A stretch of DNA of 64,000 nucleotides from Caldilineaceae bacterium SB0661_bin_34 (GCA_009841145.1 VXMJ01000063.1:20336-84335); one strand, 5' to 3'; shown: positions 45,868 through 60,200, counted from the first letter of the stretch. Made by a program: numbers and translations. The notes: a model not told the origin generated them from the sequence alone.

Positions 45868-47931
45868 ATGAAGATGAAACGCATTGCACATCCGGTCATC
45901 GCGGTTATTGCCGCTGCCATCTTGACAATCGGTGGCGGCCTCGTATTCGATAGCACGGCTCAGGGTCAACCGAGCTTGTCTGCCTCCGCCAACGTGCAGG
46001 GAGACGCCAATCCGGACGTTCAGGCTCTCGCCGCGGCCTTGAGTATTTCAAGGCACGCCGGCAAGTTGGTAGCCTTATCTGGTCCCACCACCGTTGTGAT
46101 GACTAAGGAAGATCTCATCAAATCTGCGGCGAAGATAGCCGACCACAAGGCCGTCTTGGCCGCGCAACTGGAGATCCTGGCCGAGACCGGCTATGGCGAA
46201 CGGGCCGGCGCGATCACAAGATTGGTCAACGATCTGGGATCCAACGTGGAGCTCATCCAACAAGGAAGGAGCTCATTGCTGAGCGAGCTGCTTAAAGGAA
46301 TAAGAAACAGGCAGCATGTATCTCTCACCAGTACCATAGAAGTAGTCCCTGCCGCCGAGACCATCCTGGACGACGAATTCTATCACTTGGTGAGCGGTGG
46401 TCATGACGGAGGGTCAGCTGATTTAGACAATCTAGCCACGGACGACTTGCTTCGCTATGCCCACTTGAAAAATTTGGTGACAACTTTGGATCTCGCAACT
46501 CCCACGCTCCTAGGGGCGAGCACGCAGGATAATCCTGCATTGGCAGGGCAACTCCACGAATTCTTCGACGGGAGGGCTGCCGCCGCTGAGCGAGACATTG
46601 AATATCTATCGGAGATTGAAGGCTCCGAATTGGAGGATGTGCTCCAACTCATTCAGCGAATGTTCGCCCTTGGGCAGGGGGACAACAACCTCTGGGACGG
46701 CTTGTATCATCGGCTCGGTTTGTTAACAACTGAAAGAATCTTGGTTGCGAAAGTCGCAAACCTGCAACAACAGTTGCTGGATGAAATTGACAATCTGGCG
46801 GCCGAGGTCCAAGGCTTACCGCAACCGCCAACAATGCCCGAGGTCGAAGCTGGAGTACCCGGCGTTACAGACAGTGAGATCAAGTTTGGGCAGTCGGCCG
46901 TGTTGACAGGGCCTTCGAAGGCCCTGGGTGAAGGGATGCAACTCGGCATCCTGGCCGCTTTCCACGAGGCAAATCAGGCGGGCGGCATCCATGGCCGACA
47001 GCTGACGCTTAAGACGATCAACGACTATTACGAAACCTTCTTTGCGTTTTCCGGCACCAGTCGGCTGATTGGGCAGGACCGTGTATTCGGGCTGATTGGC
47101 TCGGTGGGCACGCCGACTGCTCGCGCGGCGTTGCCGTCGGTGGAAATCGGCCATGTTCCTTTCGTAGGTGCGTTCACCGGAGCGCAGCTGCTACGGCGCG
47201 ATGATCAGACCAACGTGCTCAACGTACGGGCTTCGTACCACGATGAAACCGAGACAATGGTGGATTACCTGGAAAAGACGGGCAAAACCAGGGTGGCGGT
47301 GCTGTATCAGAACGACTCCTTCGGCCTTGACGGGCTGGAAGGGGTGAAAAAGGCGCTGCATGAGCGGGATGGTATGCGTCTGGTGGCATCCTGGTATTAC
47401 ATCCGCAACACCACTGCCGTGAAGGCGGCAGCGTATCGTATCGCCAATGCCGAGCCGGATGCGGTCATCATCATCGGGTCATACGCCCCAGCAGCCGAAT
47501 TCATCAAGTACGCGCGCCTGAGGCTTATGGATGATCCCATCTTCATGGCCGTGTCATTCGTTGGCAGCAGCGCGCTCAAGGTTCGCCTCAAGGAACTCGA
47601 CCAATCCTTGGCAGACGTTTACGTGACCGAGGTTGTGCCTCTGCCCAGTGATGAAAGCAGCGAGGTTGTTGCCGAATATCGAGCTGCCCTGTCCGAATAC
47701 GATTCCGAGGCAGAACCCGAGGCCATCTCGCTGGAAGGGTATATCGCGGGACGTCTGGCTATTGCGCGGTTGCAAGAGTGCGGCCCTGATGTCACCCGGG
47801 AATGCTTCCTCAATGTGTTCAGTGAATCCACGTCCATCGACATCGACGGCCTTCAACTCCAATATGGGCCCGGGGACAATCAGGGGTCGGATCAAGTTTT
47901 CCTGACCAGGATCGACTCGGGTGGTGAGTGA
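45868..47931 (+). CDS. Periplasmic binding protein (branched-chain amino acid type) with helical N-terminal domain
   Basis: A 687-aa exported protein. The ATG at 45868 has GGAG 9 nt upstream and begins MKMKRIAHPVIAVIAAAILT with a signal peptide cleaved near AQGQ. A GTG five codons earlier is also open. Residues about 45-320 are mostly helical (AGAITRLVNDLGSNVELIQQ; ERDIEYLSEIEGSELEDVLQ), unlike the usual receptor. From about 332 the fold is Peripla_BP_6/LivJ: IKFGQSAVLTGPSKALGEGM, GILAAFHEANQAGGIHGRQL, DRVFGLIGSVGTPTARAALP and VAVLYQNDSFGLDGLEGVKK. Such receptors normally feed ABC importers; none is encoded nearby. The extra helical domain suggests a signalling or docking role, which is inference. 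A strong terminator follows. Confidence 0.8.
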   Translation: MKMKRIAHPVIAVIAAAILTIGGGLVFDSTAQGQPSLSASANVQGDANPDVQALAAALSISRHAGKLVALSGPTTVVMTKEDLIKSAAKIADHKAVLAAQLEILAETGYGERAGAITRLVNDLGSNVELIQQGRSSLLSELLKGIRNRQHVSLTSTIEVVPAAETILDDEFYHLVSGGHDGGSADLDNLATDDLLRYAHLKNLVTTLDLATPTLLGASTQDNPALAGQLHEFFDGRAAAAERDIEYLSEIEGSELEDVLQLIQRMFALGQGDNNLWDGLYHRLGLLTTERILVAKVANLQQQLLDEIDNLAAEVQGLPQPPTMPEVEAGVPGVTDSEIKFGQSAVLTGPSKALGEGMQLGILAAFHEANQAGGIHGRQLTLKTINDYYETFFAFSGTSRLIGQDRVFGLIGSVGTPTARAALPSVEIGHVPFVGAFTGAQLLRRDDQTNVLNVRASYHDETETMVDYLEKTGKTRVAVLYQNDSFGLDGLEGVKKALHERDGMRLVASWYYIRNTTAVKAAAYRIANAEPDAVIIIGSYAPAAEFIKYARLRLMDDPIFMAVSFVGSSALKVRLKELDQSLADVYVTEVVPLPSDESSEVVAEYRAALSEYDSEAEPEAISLEGYIAGRLAIARLQECGPDVTRECFLNVFSESTSIDIDGLQLQYGPGDNQGSDQVFLTRIDSGGE

Positions 47932-47995
47932 ACCGGCCGACGGCACGGAACGTTAGGTCCGCGCCATCGCGGTGTGTTCAAAGCGATTTTTCCAG

Positions 47996-48030
47996 GCAGG
48001 GGCGAATGAGCATTCGCCCCTGCTGCTTTT
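47996..48030 (+). terminator. Rho-independent terminator of the binding-protein gene
   Basis: GCAGGGGCGAAT and ATTCGCCCCTGC form a perfect 12-bp stem with a 4-nt loop, followed by TGCTTTT. Confidence 0.88.
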
Positions 48031-48057
48031 GGCGACAGTACTCACGCATACCCAGTC

Positions 48058-48093
48058 TGTCATGGCGAGGAGCGTAGCGACCCGAAAATCTGG
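48058..48093 (+). repeat. Widespread TCATGGCGAGGAGCG-type repeat
   Basis: TGTCATGGCGAGGAGCGTAG then CGACCCGAAAATCTGG. It closely matches a short repeat (GTCATTGCGAGGAGCGAAGC, then GACGAAGCAATCT) that is scattered in the genomes of many unrelated bacteria. This is recognition by eye; only one copy was noticed in the window. Confidence 0.6.
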
Positions 48094-48626
48094 ACGCGCT
48101 GACTGTGCCCCTTACGAGGTTGCACTGCCGCGCATCATCATCCAGCATTACCATTGCCACTACTGTGGCCATAACTGGGCACTACGCAACAGCCCGGGAC
48201 CGGCCCCTGAGCTTGTTTCAGCTGGGCTGGTTCCAGGCCCAGCGCCTGTTACACCGCGGCTACACCTGGTCTCGGGTGTGGCTGCAGCCCCTGCCGGGAC
48301 CGAGTACCGAGCACATGCGGTGCGCTGTCCGCACTATCGGGCTCGGACGCGGGCGGCCTTCTCCGCCGAGGTGGCCGGACCGGTAAGTGGGGCCCGCGCC
48401 TGAACCCTGGGAGTCCCCTGCGCTATGCGCATCCGGCAGTCCGACACACTGGCCCGGATGGGCCTCCTGGTGAAGGGCATAGTGGGCAAGCGATTGCGTA
48501 TCACACCCTGATTGCCGACAACGGACTGGCTGCCGGTGCCCGGTCATGAATGTGTAGCGGTCAGGCGCATGTAAATCACTCTGCCACCGGCCCCGCGCTG
48601 CGTACCCGCGAGTCTACCGCCTTTCA
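48094..48626. other. Gene-free stretch
   Basis: One plus-strand segment (QHYHCHYCGHNWALRNSPGP) resembles a zinc-ribbon C..CGH.W..R pattern, then degrades. No intact gene. Confidence 0.4.
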
Positions 48627-48667
48627 AAGCACGAAGCCCCGGCATCAAAATCCGGGGCTTCGTGCTT
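48627..48667 (-). terminator. Hairpin terminator of the excalibur-domain gene
   Basis: AAGCACGAAGCCCCGG and CCGGGGCTTCGTGCTT form a perfect 16-bp stem with a 9-nt loop, 22 nt past the stop of the gene at 48690-49289. Confidence 0.8.
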
Positions 48668-48689
48668 AAGACCGACAACCTGTCCCTGA

Positions 48690-49289
48690 TTACAGGTGTT
48701 CGCAGTACAAACCGTCCCGATCCCGGTCGTGTCTGCTCGGCTTTGTGCGCCCGGTGTAGAAGGCTTCGTACTGCGCCCTGGTATCAAAGTCACTGCAACG
48801 GCTGCCAGTCCCTCGTGGTGGCGGGAATGTGGATTTCGGCACGGGCACAGGTTGGTAGGCAGGCACCGATGGCAGATGGGCCGGCGTTGCAGGATGGGCT
48901 GGGAGCGACATGAAGGGTGCCAGGGCAAACAGGGGCAGGCCATTGCTGTGTCTCCACCAGCAGTTGGCGCGGTCCTCCTGTTCCCGGTAATAGATGTCGC
49001 ATACACTGCCGTCCAGAGGCGGGTTGGCAGGCAACGGTACCTGCGGAACCCAGCGGACGGGTGTGTGTCGCGGCTTGGCCTTCTTCCACCTGTCCTGCTG
49101 GCTCGACAGACTATTCCAGTAGTGCCACCAACAGGTTTCGCGGGCTTGCTGGGTGAAGTGGCTGTCATCGCAGTAATGCGCCCATGACGTGCCGGGCCAC
49201 AGGTTCCACATGACGAACAGAATCAAGAGGGTGGCGGTCGTCAACGCAATAGCCGCACCGATGGTGCGGAACCAAGTACTCTCCTTCAT
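48690..49289 (-). CDS. Membrane-anchored excalibur calcium-binding domain protein
   Basis: A 199-aa protein. The start MKESTWFRTIGAAIALTTAT then LLILFVMWNLW is one transmembrane or signal-anchor helix. The middle has paired Cys-Trp motifs (ETCWWHYWNSL and ANCWWRHSNGL), which suggests a small internal duplication, followed by a Pro-rich linker. The C-terminus is an excalibur domain: CSDFDTRAQYEAFYTGR then HDRDRDGLYCEHL, with the D.D.DG..CE calcium loop. Excalibur domains are found in extracellular, often nuclease-linked, proteins. The ATG at 49289 was chosen for the AAGGGGG site upstream and the membrane helix; an upstream in-frame start adds unrelated residues. Confidence 0.75.
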   Translation of the reverse strand: MKESTWFRTIGAAIALTTATLLILFVMWNLWPGTSWAHYCDDSHFTQQARETCWWHYWNSLSSQQDRWKKAKPRHTPVRWVPQVPLPANPPLDGSVCDIYYREQEDRANCWWRHSNGLPLFALAPFMSLPAHPATPAHLPSVPAYQPVPVPKSTFPPPRGTGSRCSDFDTRAQYEAFYTGRTKPSRHDRDRDGLYCEHL

Positions 49290-50287
49290 AGGATGCCCCC
49301 TTGTGCAACTGGACCAGTGTTTGCCCACAACCCCCAGCGTCAAGGTGGCAGCGTATTCCGTTGTTGTGGGAGGGCACGGTAGCACAGACAGGGGCAATCG
49401 TAAACCCCTAGTTACAGTCCCCTTCACTTGGAACCTGTTCGTGGTTCCTGAACGAGTTGCGCCGACGGACGTGGCAGGCGAACCCATTGGGCCCCAGGCC
49501 CTCCGGCTCGTTTTCACCCTGGGCCAACTCTTCACGCAGATCCGGAAGGGCAAGCCGGATGCCTGACTCGCCTCGGTACTGAGGCAGATGCGACCCGACA
49601 TCGACGATTGCACCTGGCTTCAGGACTACGCGTCCAGGAACGTGAAGCAGTCGTTCAAGGATCCAAAGCTGGCCTAACAAGCCTTCTTCAACCCGGCACA
49701 GTTCGATGCCGGGCTCCCGGCGCGAAAAGGGCCGGCACAAGTTCACACCTTCCTTCAGCATTTCCTGTGACGTTCGCATCCGGAACGGGGTGCCGAGCGT
49801 GTCCAAGGTCGGGAAGATGCGCGAACCATGGCAGGCCCGTCGAGGCTCCCGGGCTCCAACACAGACGAGCCGTGCCACAATCGCGTTGCCCCGAACCTGT
49901 GTACCGTATGGAATGAGGCACTGGATGGCTCAGGGAGGCCCAACGCCCGACCCGCAAACGAGAGGATCGCGGTCAACTGCCCGGGATTCGTTGATTCCGT
50001 CGGATTCCATCTTTGGCTACTCAGCCTTCTTACCGATAGAGTCAAGGACTTGACCATGCATCGTGAAGCCGTCCAGGGCCGTGCGACACGATCCCACCCC
50101 ATTCCCTGTCCGAGGGGCATGCATGATGCACACTCAACGGCAGACAGGCGAATCGTCGGTGCATCTACAGGCTCTCTGTTAATGAAATCGCCAAGTTGAA
50201 CTAGATTTTACGAACAGAAAATAACTTGTTCTGAATTTCATGCCGACAAGCTTACAAGAACCGACAAATTCACAACTTGGATCAATT
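49290..50287. other. About 1-kb intergenic region before gltB
   Basis: No motif-bearing coding frame. 50160-50320 is AT-rich. It contains GAACA-N10-TGTTC (50212-50231), an operator-like inverted repeat, about 55 nt upstream of the -35 box of the gltB promoter candidate. Confidence 0.45.
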
Positions 50288-50317
50288 TTGCTTACCCCGT
50301 CGGTTATTTGATATGAT
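50288..50317 (+). promoter_or_regulatory. Promoter candidate of gltBD
   Basis: TTGCTT, 18 nt, TATGAT. It lies in the AT-rich part of the gap and gives a 5' leader of about 180 nt before gltB. Confidence 0.45.
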
Positions 50318-50505
50318 ATCGGTTTGGATTCTCTCTAATTTAGGCCTGAACGCAAGGTAGGCAACGACGTCAGTCCGTCTGCACAGACGCCCTTGCTGCG
50401 CATCGGTTGTCGGCCGCGGCGGCTCGCAGGCGACAACGTAACCGTTCGGCCGCCTGTTCAGCACGCATGACTCGCACGTAGAGGCTATTCCGAGGAGACA
50501 TCGTT

Positions 50506-55293
<4,788 letters not shown>

Positions 55294-55361
55294 GTATTGT
55301 ATTGTGCAGGAACTGTGGGACACAGAGTATTGCACGTCAATACGCCGTCAGGAGATCATCG

Positions 55362-56858
55362 ATGGGTAAACCAACCGGCTTTCTTGAATTCGAGCGGCAG
55401 TCCGTGCCGGAACGCCCGCCGCTGGAACGAATTCAGGATTGGGATGAGTTTCACCTGCACCTGTCGACAGGGGATCTGCAGCAGCAGGGTGCCCGCTGCA
55501 TGGACTGCGGCATCCCGTTTTGCCATACGGGGACGATGCCGGAAGGCGGTTGCCCCATCCACAATCTCATCCCGGAGTGGAACGACCTGGTGTACCAGGA
55601 TCGCTGGCGCGAGGCGCTGGCGCGCCTCCACGCCACGAACAACTTTCCCGAGTTTACGGGTCGGGTCTGTCCTGCCCCGTGTGAAGGTTCCTGCACGTTG
55701 GGCCTGATCGAGCCGCCCGTCACGATCAAGAGCATCGAGTGCGCGATCATCGACCGGGGATTTGAAGAGGGCTGGGTCGTGCCCCAGCCGCCTGCCGTGC
55801 GTACGGGCAAGCGGATTGCAGTGGTCGGCTCGGGACCGGCGGGGCTGGCGTGCGCAGCGCAACTCAACTCGGCCGGACATACGGTCACCGTTTACGAACG
55901 GGCGGATCGGATCGGCGGGCTGCTGATGTACGGCATTCCCAACATGAAGTTGGAGAAGGAGACGGTCCAGCGGCGCGTGGATCTGATGTGCGCCGAAGGC
56001 GTGACATTCGTGACCAACTGCGAGGTGGGAAAGGACATCCCGGCGGACAGGTTGCGGGAGGACAATGACGCAGTGGTCCTCTGTGGGGGTGCGACCAACC
56101 CCCGCGATCTGCCGATTGAGGGCAGGGAACTGGACGGCGTCCACTATGCCATGGAATTCCTGCACGGGAACACGAAGCAGTTGCTGGACGACAAACACGG
56201 TTCGGTGCCGGGCGAGGGATTCAGCTATCCGTTCATTTCGGCAGAGGACAAGGACGTGATCGTCATCGGCGGCGGGGACACCGGCAACGACTGCCTGGGT
56301 ACTTCGATGCGCCATGGCTGCCGGAGCGTCAACATGTTCGAAATCCTGCCCAAGCCACCGCCGGACCGGGCTCCCAACAACCCGTGGCCGGAGTGGCCGC
56401 GTATTTTCCGTGTGGACTATGGGCATGCGGAAGCGGCGGAACGCTTCGGCGCGGATCCGCGCACGTTCCTGATCAGCACCAAGCGCTTCGTGGGCGACGA
56501 ACACGGGAAGCTGAAGGAACTGCATACGGTCATGATTGAGTGGATAACGGGCGAAGACGGCAGATTTCAGTTGCAGGAGGTTCCAGATTCCGAAAAGGTG
56601 TGGCCGGCCCAACTGGTCCTGCTGGCGATGGGCTTTCTGGGACCGGAAAACCCCGTACTCGAGCAATTGGGTGTGGAGCGGGATGCGCGCTCAAACGCCC
56701 AGGCCGAATACGGGCAGTTCGCCACGAATGTGCCCGGTGTCTTTGCGGCGGGGGACATGCGGCGCGGACAGAGCCTGGTGGTGTGGGCGATCAACGAGGG
56801 CCGAGGGGCGGCCCGGGAGTGTGATCGCTATCTGATGGGGGAAACCAGCTTACCCTAG
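55362..56858 (+). CDS. gltD: Glutamate synthase small subunit (NAD(P)H oxidoreductase)
   Basis: GltD passes electrons from NADPH through FAD and 4Fe-4S clusters to GltB. The 498-aa product has the N-terminal cysteine-rich domain ([20 protein letters not shown], then [20 protein letters not shown]), an FAD Rossmann fold ([20 protein letters not shown]), [16 protein letters not shown], and a NADPH fold ([20 protein letters not shown]). [20 protein letters not shown] near the end is the second FAD motif. The ATG at 55362 has AGGAG upstream and starts [13 protein letters not shown], the usual GltD N-terminus; an earlier in-frame start adds 20 unrelated residues. Confidence 0.96.
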   Translation: MGKPTGFLEFERQSVPERPPLERIQDWDEFHLHLSTGDLQQQGARCMDCGIPFCHTGTMPEGGCPIHNLIPEWNDLVYQDRWREALARLHATNNFPEFTGRVCPAPCEGSCTLGLIEPPVTIKSIECAIIDRGFEEGWVVPQPPAVRTGKRIAVVGSGPAGLACAAQLNSAGHTVTVYERADRIGGLLMYGIPNMKLEKETVQRRVDLMCAEGVTFVTNCEVGKDIPADRLREDNDAVVLCGGATNPRDLPIEGRELDGVHYAMEFLHGNTKQLLDDKHGSVPGEGFSYPFISAEDKDVIVIGGGDTGNDCLGTSMRHGCRSVNMFEILPKPPPDRAPNNPWPEWPRIFRVDYGHAEAAERFGADPRTFLISTKRFVGDEHGKLKELHTVMIEWITGEDGRFQLQEVPDSEKVWPAQLVLLAMGFLGPENPVLEQLGVERDARSNAQAEYGQFATNVPGVFAAGDMRRGQSLVVWAINEGRGAARECDRYLMGETSLP

Positions 56859-57092
56859 ACACCGTGGGATTCGAGACACCCAGAAAAGCTCCAACAAACC
56901 ACGACCACATGACTTCCCGGATCGGATGTCCGTTGCCAAACGGAGGGCACAGCCCACCATTCCCAATGTTGTAACCTGACGCCTACGAGACAGACGCGCC
57001 AAGCAACAAGGCCAGCAGGACACGACAAGGATGGCACGGACGCCAAACCCGAGCCAAAGGGCTGTCCAACATGAGAAACAACGAAACCATAG
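56859..57092. other. Gap between gltD and the three-gene operon
   Basis: No gene or terminator recognised; base composition shifts towards AT near 57060. Confidence 0.4.
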
Positions 57093-57118
57093 TACAATGA
57101 CACAATACACGCATTGTA
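57093..57118 (+). promoter_or_regulatory. Inverted repeat upstream of the three-gene operon
   Basis: TACAATG-N12-CATTGTA is a perfect 7-bp inverted repeat about 50 nt before the first start codon. The left arm doubles as a -10-like TACAAT, so a bound repressor could block transcription. Confidence 0.4.
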
Positions 57119-57169
57119 GCAAACCGCCGGACACGAATTCGAAAATCTCACCCAGGTTAGGTGCGCAAC

Positions 57170-57946
57170 GTGACCGACAACACTCCGCAAAATGAGACCA
57201 CCCTCAATTGGTCGGTACTGCAGACGCGGGTCACTGCATTCCATCCCGACGACTGGATAGCCGAAAACCTGAGTGACTGGTGGTTTACAGAATTCAATCA
57301 GTTACCTGACCGAACTGAAACCATGCCACGGGAAAACTCGACTTTGATTCGTGGCTCTATAGACATCGGCCAATTGAGGGCAGTCGCCAGTCCAGGACGA
57401 ACCGATTTTATCCTCCAACCCCATAATGGAGCAGTTGCAGCGACAGATCCCTCAACACCTAGCATGGGTACGTCGTATCAACCCATATTAGAGAAATCTT
57501 TAGACTTTGCAGGGACGTGGCTGAGTAAGGCCATGCAGGTAAACCGATTGGCTATCGGAGCAATTCTCATTTTGCCATTTACAGATCTGAAAGAAGTATA
57601 TGGAACCCTTTCACACATATTACCAGTAGAAAACTTTGATGGTTCTGAAAACACACCAGACTTTCAATATCGTATCAATCGGGTACGCCCAATAGACCAA
57701 CCACTTGCAACCACCATCAATCGCCTAGCAACTTGGTCTGTAGTTGAGAGCTTTCGTGTCGCTATTAATCCAGGAAAATTAGAGCCGCAGACCAACTTGG
57801 TTCGAGGAAATTCTTTACAGCTTGAGCTTGACATTAACACCAGACCAGAGATAAGTATTGTTTTTCCACCAAATTCTCGATTGGGCGTTCTCAGAAAGCT
57901 CAAGGAAATGGCTGTGGAAATAGCAGAGCAGGGAGATATGCCATGA
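57170..57946 (+). CDS. Unknown protein A of a three-gene operon
   Basis: I do not recognise this 258-aa protein with confidence. It starts MTDNTPQNETTLNWSVLQTR (GTG at 57170; a GTG at 57161 adds three residues; AGGTTAGG lies upstream). No signal peptide or membrane segment. Hydrophobic strand RLAIGAILILPFTDLKEVYG is followed by a helix, FQYRINRVRPIDQPLATTIN, and LQLELDINTRPEISIVFPPN before a C-terminal helix VLRKLKEMAVEIAEQG. The layout recalls the sporadically distributed TIGR04255-type proteins of about 260 aa, but this is a weak impression. Codon use is A/T-rich compared with gltBD, suggesting horizontal transfer. The stop overlaps gene B as ATGA, so translation is coupled. Confidence 0.7.
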   Translation: MTDNTPQNETTLNWSVLQTRVTAFHPDDWIAENLSDWWFTEFNQLPDRTETMPRENSTLIRGSIDIGQLRAVASPGRTDFILQPHNGAVAATDPSTPSMGTSYQPILEKSLDFAGTWLSKAMQVNRLAIGAILILPFTDLKEVYGTLSHILPVENFDGSENTPDFQYRINRVRPIDQPLATTINRLATWSVVESFRVAINPGKLEPQTNLVRGNSLQLELDINTRPEISIVFPPNSRLGVLRKLKEMAVEIAEQGDMP

Positions 57947-58878
57947 CTGCTGCGAGTACTTTGGGAAACCAAGATCGAATAAACAATTCTGCAAAGATAT
58001 ACATAGACAACCAAGTGTGGGCTCGCACACGGTCAGTAACTGAGAAAAATGACTATACTCCTGTCGCTGAAACCACAGCTTTGATTGATCGTTTGGAAAC
58101 TGATAACGATCAACTTTTGCCAGCCGGTTCTACTAAGTCCACAATTTCAAATGGATGGTTGCAGAATAGCGATCTCGAAGGGCAATTTCTACCCGCCGTG
58201 CAAGCAACCAAAGATAGAAAGTTCATGTTCAATGTGAGTTCTATCCTTTCACTCTGCATGCTCGAATATAGCAATTATTTTGTAGCTTTCCAGTCGGATG
58301 CCTTCGCCTCATTGGAACAAATTGATCTAACTCCAATTGCTAGCACCTCAGATCCGCATCTCTCCCAGAATACTGATGTTGCACTGCGTCCGGTAGCAGT
58401 CTCGCAATCCAATTTTACTAGTATTGCCCTACAAGCTGAACTGTTACGAGAAAATGATCTTGTAGAGGAGTTTGGATATTATGTACTGGCAGCCCGGAAT
58501 GAGCAATTTGAGGACGGCATGAGTTCAAACTTTGCAGTTTTTGTGCATGAATCTATTAGATACAATGGACTGGCCGCTGTCTACGCTTGGGAGCGTGTCT
58601 TGCATCGCTATGGTAATGTTTATGAAACAGGTGAAGAGTTGCTTCGCCAGTTGGGTCTACTTCAACATGTTCCGTCCCACGAGGTACGGCTAAACGTGCT
58701 GATAGACAACCTTGACTCGCCAGATCCCAGGATACGGGACGCTGCTGGGTTGGGGCTGTCATTCCTAGATGATCCTAATGCTCTAAGTCCGTTGCGGGTA
58801 GCTTATCAGTCTGAAACCGAATCATGGCTTCGGAGAAACCTCAATTTGGTCATAAACCAACTGGAAGCTATTGCATGA
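57943..58878 (+). CDS. Unknown protein B of a three-gene operon, HEAT-like C-terminus
   Basis: A 311-aa protein without a recognised family. It starts MTAASTLGNQDRINNSAKIY, then IDNQVWARTRSV. The middle (FMFNVSSILSLCMLEYSNYF; ALQAELLRENDLVEEFGYYV) is mixed alpha/beta, and VHESIRYNGLAAVYAWERVL precedes the end. The last 60 residues look like one or two HEAT-type helices: NLDSPDPRIRDAAGLGLSFL then DDPNALSPLRVAYQSE. HEAT units usually mediate protein binding. Low-GC codon use like A and C. ATGA overlaps at both ends tie it tightly to A and C, implying the three proteins act together. Confidence 0.7.
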   Translation: MTAASTLGNQDRINNSAKIYIDNQVWARTRSVTEKNDYTPVAETTALIDRLETDNDQLLPAGSTKSTISNGWLQNSDLEGQFLPAVQATKDRKFMFNVSSILSLCMLEYSNYFVAFQSDAFASLEQIDLTPIASTSDPHLSQNTDVALRPVAVSQSNFTSIALQAELLRENDLVEEFGYYVLAARNEQFEDGMSSNFAVFVHESIRYNGLAAVYAWERVLHRYGNVYETGEELLRQLGLLQHVPSHEVRLNVLIDNLDSPDPRIRDAAGLGLSFLDDPNALSPLRVAYQSETESWLRRNLNLVINQLEAIA

Positions 58879-59360
58879 CGCGGTACTTGAGGATGGTTCG
58901 CCAAGCTCGTTGGAACCGCCCCAAATGGATTGTCGGCACCACGGTTGCGTGGCAGGGTGATGCCTTAGGCGACCTTTCTACTACACACAATGTGTTATCT
59001 GTATACTTGGCGGATACTGGAGAACGAGTCAACCAAGTAGTGGCTGCGCTTGCTGCCAACAGAGATAATCTGGCCAACTTGGATTATGTGTTAATCGAAG
59101 GTGACCTTCTCTCACAATTGCATTTGCAAACAATGCAAGTAAGTGGGGAAACATTTCACTGTTCGGTAAACGAACTGCATTATGATATCCAAGATCTGAC
59201 TGCGGCCGGAGTGTTCGCCCTCATGAAATCTATTACTGCAGAAGACGTGGTCCGCGTCTCCAGGCCCAACGTGAAAGCATTGTTGCAACACGCCATCCAT
59301 GATGGTCATATAGACATCAACCGGCTATCAGCAAGGCTTGCTCAATCGTTGGAGAGTTGA
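58875..59360 (+). CDS. Unknown protein C of a three-gene operon
   Basis: A 161-aa protein of unknown family. It starts MTRYLRMVRQARWNRPKWIV at the ATG overlapping gene B's stop. The body reads NVLSVYLADTGERVNQVVAA then LAANRDNLANLDYVLIEGDL, then SGETFHCSVNELHYDIQDLT and a helical tail. No catalytic motif, signal peptide or membrane helix is evident. An upstream in-frame start at 58824 lies inside gene B and was rejected in favour of the ATGA junction. No terminator was seen after it; an IS5-like remnant follows on the other strand. Confidence 0.7.
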   Translation: MTRYLRMVRQARWNRPKWIVGTTVAWQGDALGDLSTTHNVLSVYLADTGERVNQVVAALAANRDNLANLDYVLIEGDLLSQLHLQTMQVSGETFHCSVNELHYDIQDLTAAGVFALMKSITAEDVVRVSRPNVKALLQHAIHDGHIDINRLSARLAQSLES

Positions 59361-59399
59361 CTGCAGGTGTGTGTAACAATCCAACGAGCCGTCTTTGCA

Positions 59400-60200
59400 G
59401 GCTGCTGCTGAAGGGTAGAGTTTAACTGCTGCCAGAGGATGTTGGGTTGCGTTTCTGCGACAATGTGATTATCGCGGAAGGCCCGGTATCCGGCGGACTC
59501 CAGCAGACAGTGGCAATTGCAGTCCTTCAAGGCGCGATTTGGGCGCGCATGTCATTCATACAGTCCTTTGTGCTATAGGACTGGTCGCTAGCCAGACCAA
59601 CCGCGAAGTCCATCGGCAGGTTGCGACAGTTCTCGACTGGGGCAGGACCCATGAAGGTGAGTCGGGCCTCTTGGCCCCACCCCTTGCGCGGCATCCGCTC
59701 CTCGGCCTCAGTCCGACTGCCGCGCATCGCACTTCGGCACTCACTCCGGAAGTCCACGGACAGGTTACTGGGATCGTCGTCCGTGGACGTCGGTCCCTCC
59801 TCGGAACGAAAGTTGTTGAGGTTAGCAGCTACCTCGATCAGGGTCCCGTCCACACTGAAATGCTTGTCCGACAACAAGCCCTACGCATCGGCTGCCCACA
59901 CCACCTTGTCGAACAGTTGTTGGCCCACGTCGTGCGCCAGCAACTGCATGCCGGTTTTGGGTGGAGACGGTACCACTGAAATTGCTCTCCAACAAGCCCA
60001 TGTCCAAAAGCTAGCGATAGAGTAGGTTGTACTCCGATTCCTCCCAGAAGGTACGTGCGCTGCACACCGAGTACAAGGCGATCCGAAGCCTTCAACAGAC
60101 TCTCGAGCGGCCGCGAGTCTTGGGACACCCGTTCCTCCAAGTCCACAATGGCCAGCATCGTACGTTGGGTGTTGGATCGCCAGCGCATCGGGAATACCTC
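59400..60200 (-). pseudogene. IS5-like transposase remnant
   Basis: Minus-strand frames, in order: LLYRWFLDMGLLESNFSGTV (N-terminal YNLLYRWF.G); LLAHDVGQQLFDKVVWAADA (LL......FD.V...A); then LSDKHFSVDGTLIEVAANLN with NFRSEEG, TDDDPSNLSVDFRSECRSA and RMPRKGWGQEARLTFMGPAP. The last is the classic LSDEHFTVDGTLIEAWA..KSF block with the first catalytic Asp of the DDE triad. It is spread over at least three frames and the C-terminal DDE part is scrambled, so it is inactive. Confidence 0.75.

Noticed and set aside
49408..49878. 156-codon minus-strand open frame
   Set aside because: No motif, no ribosome site, and equal-quality frames on the other strand.
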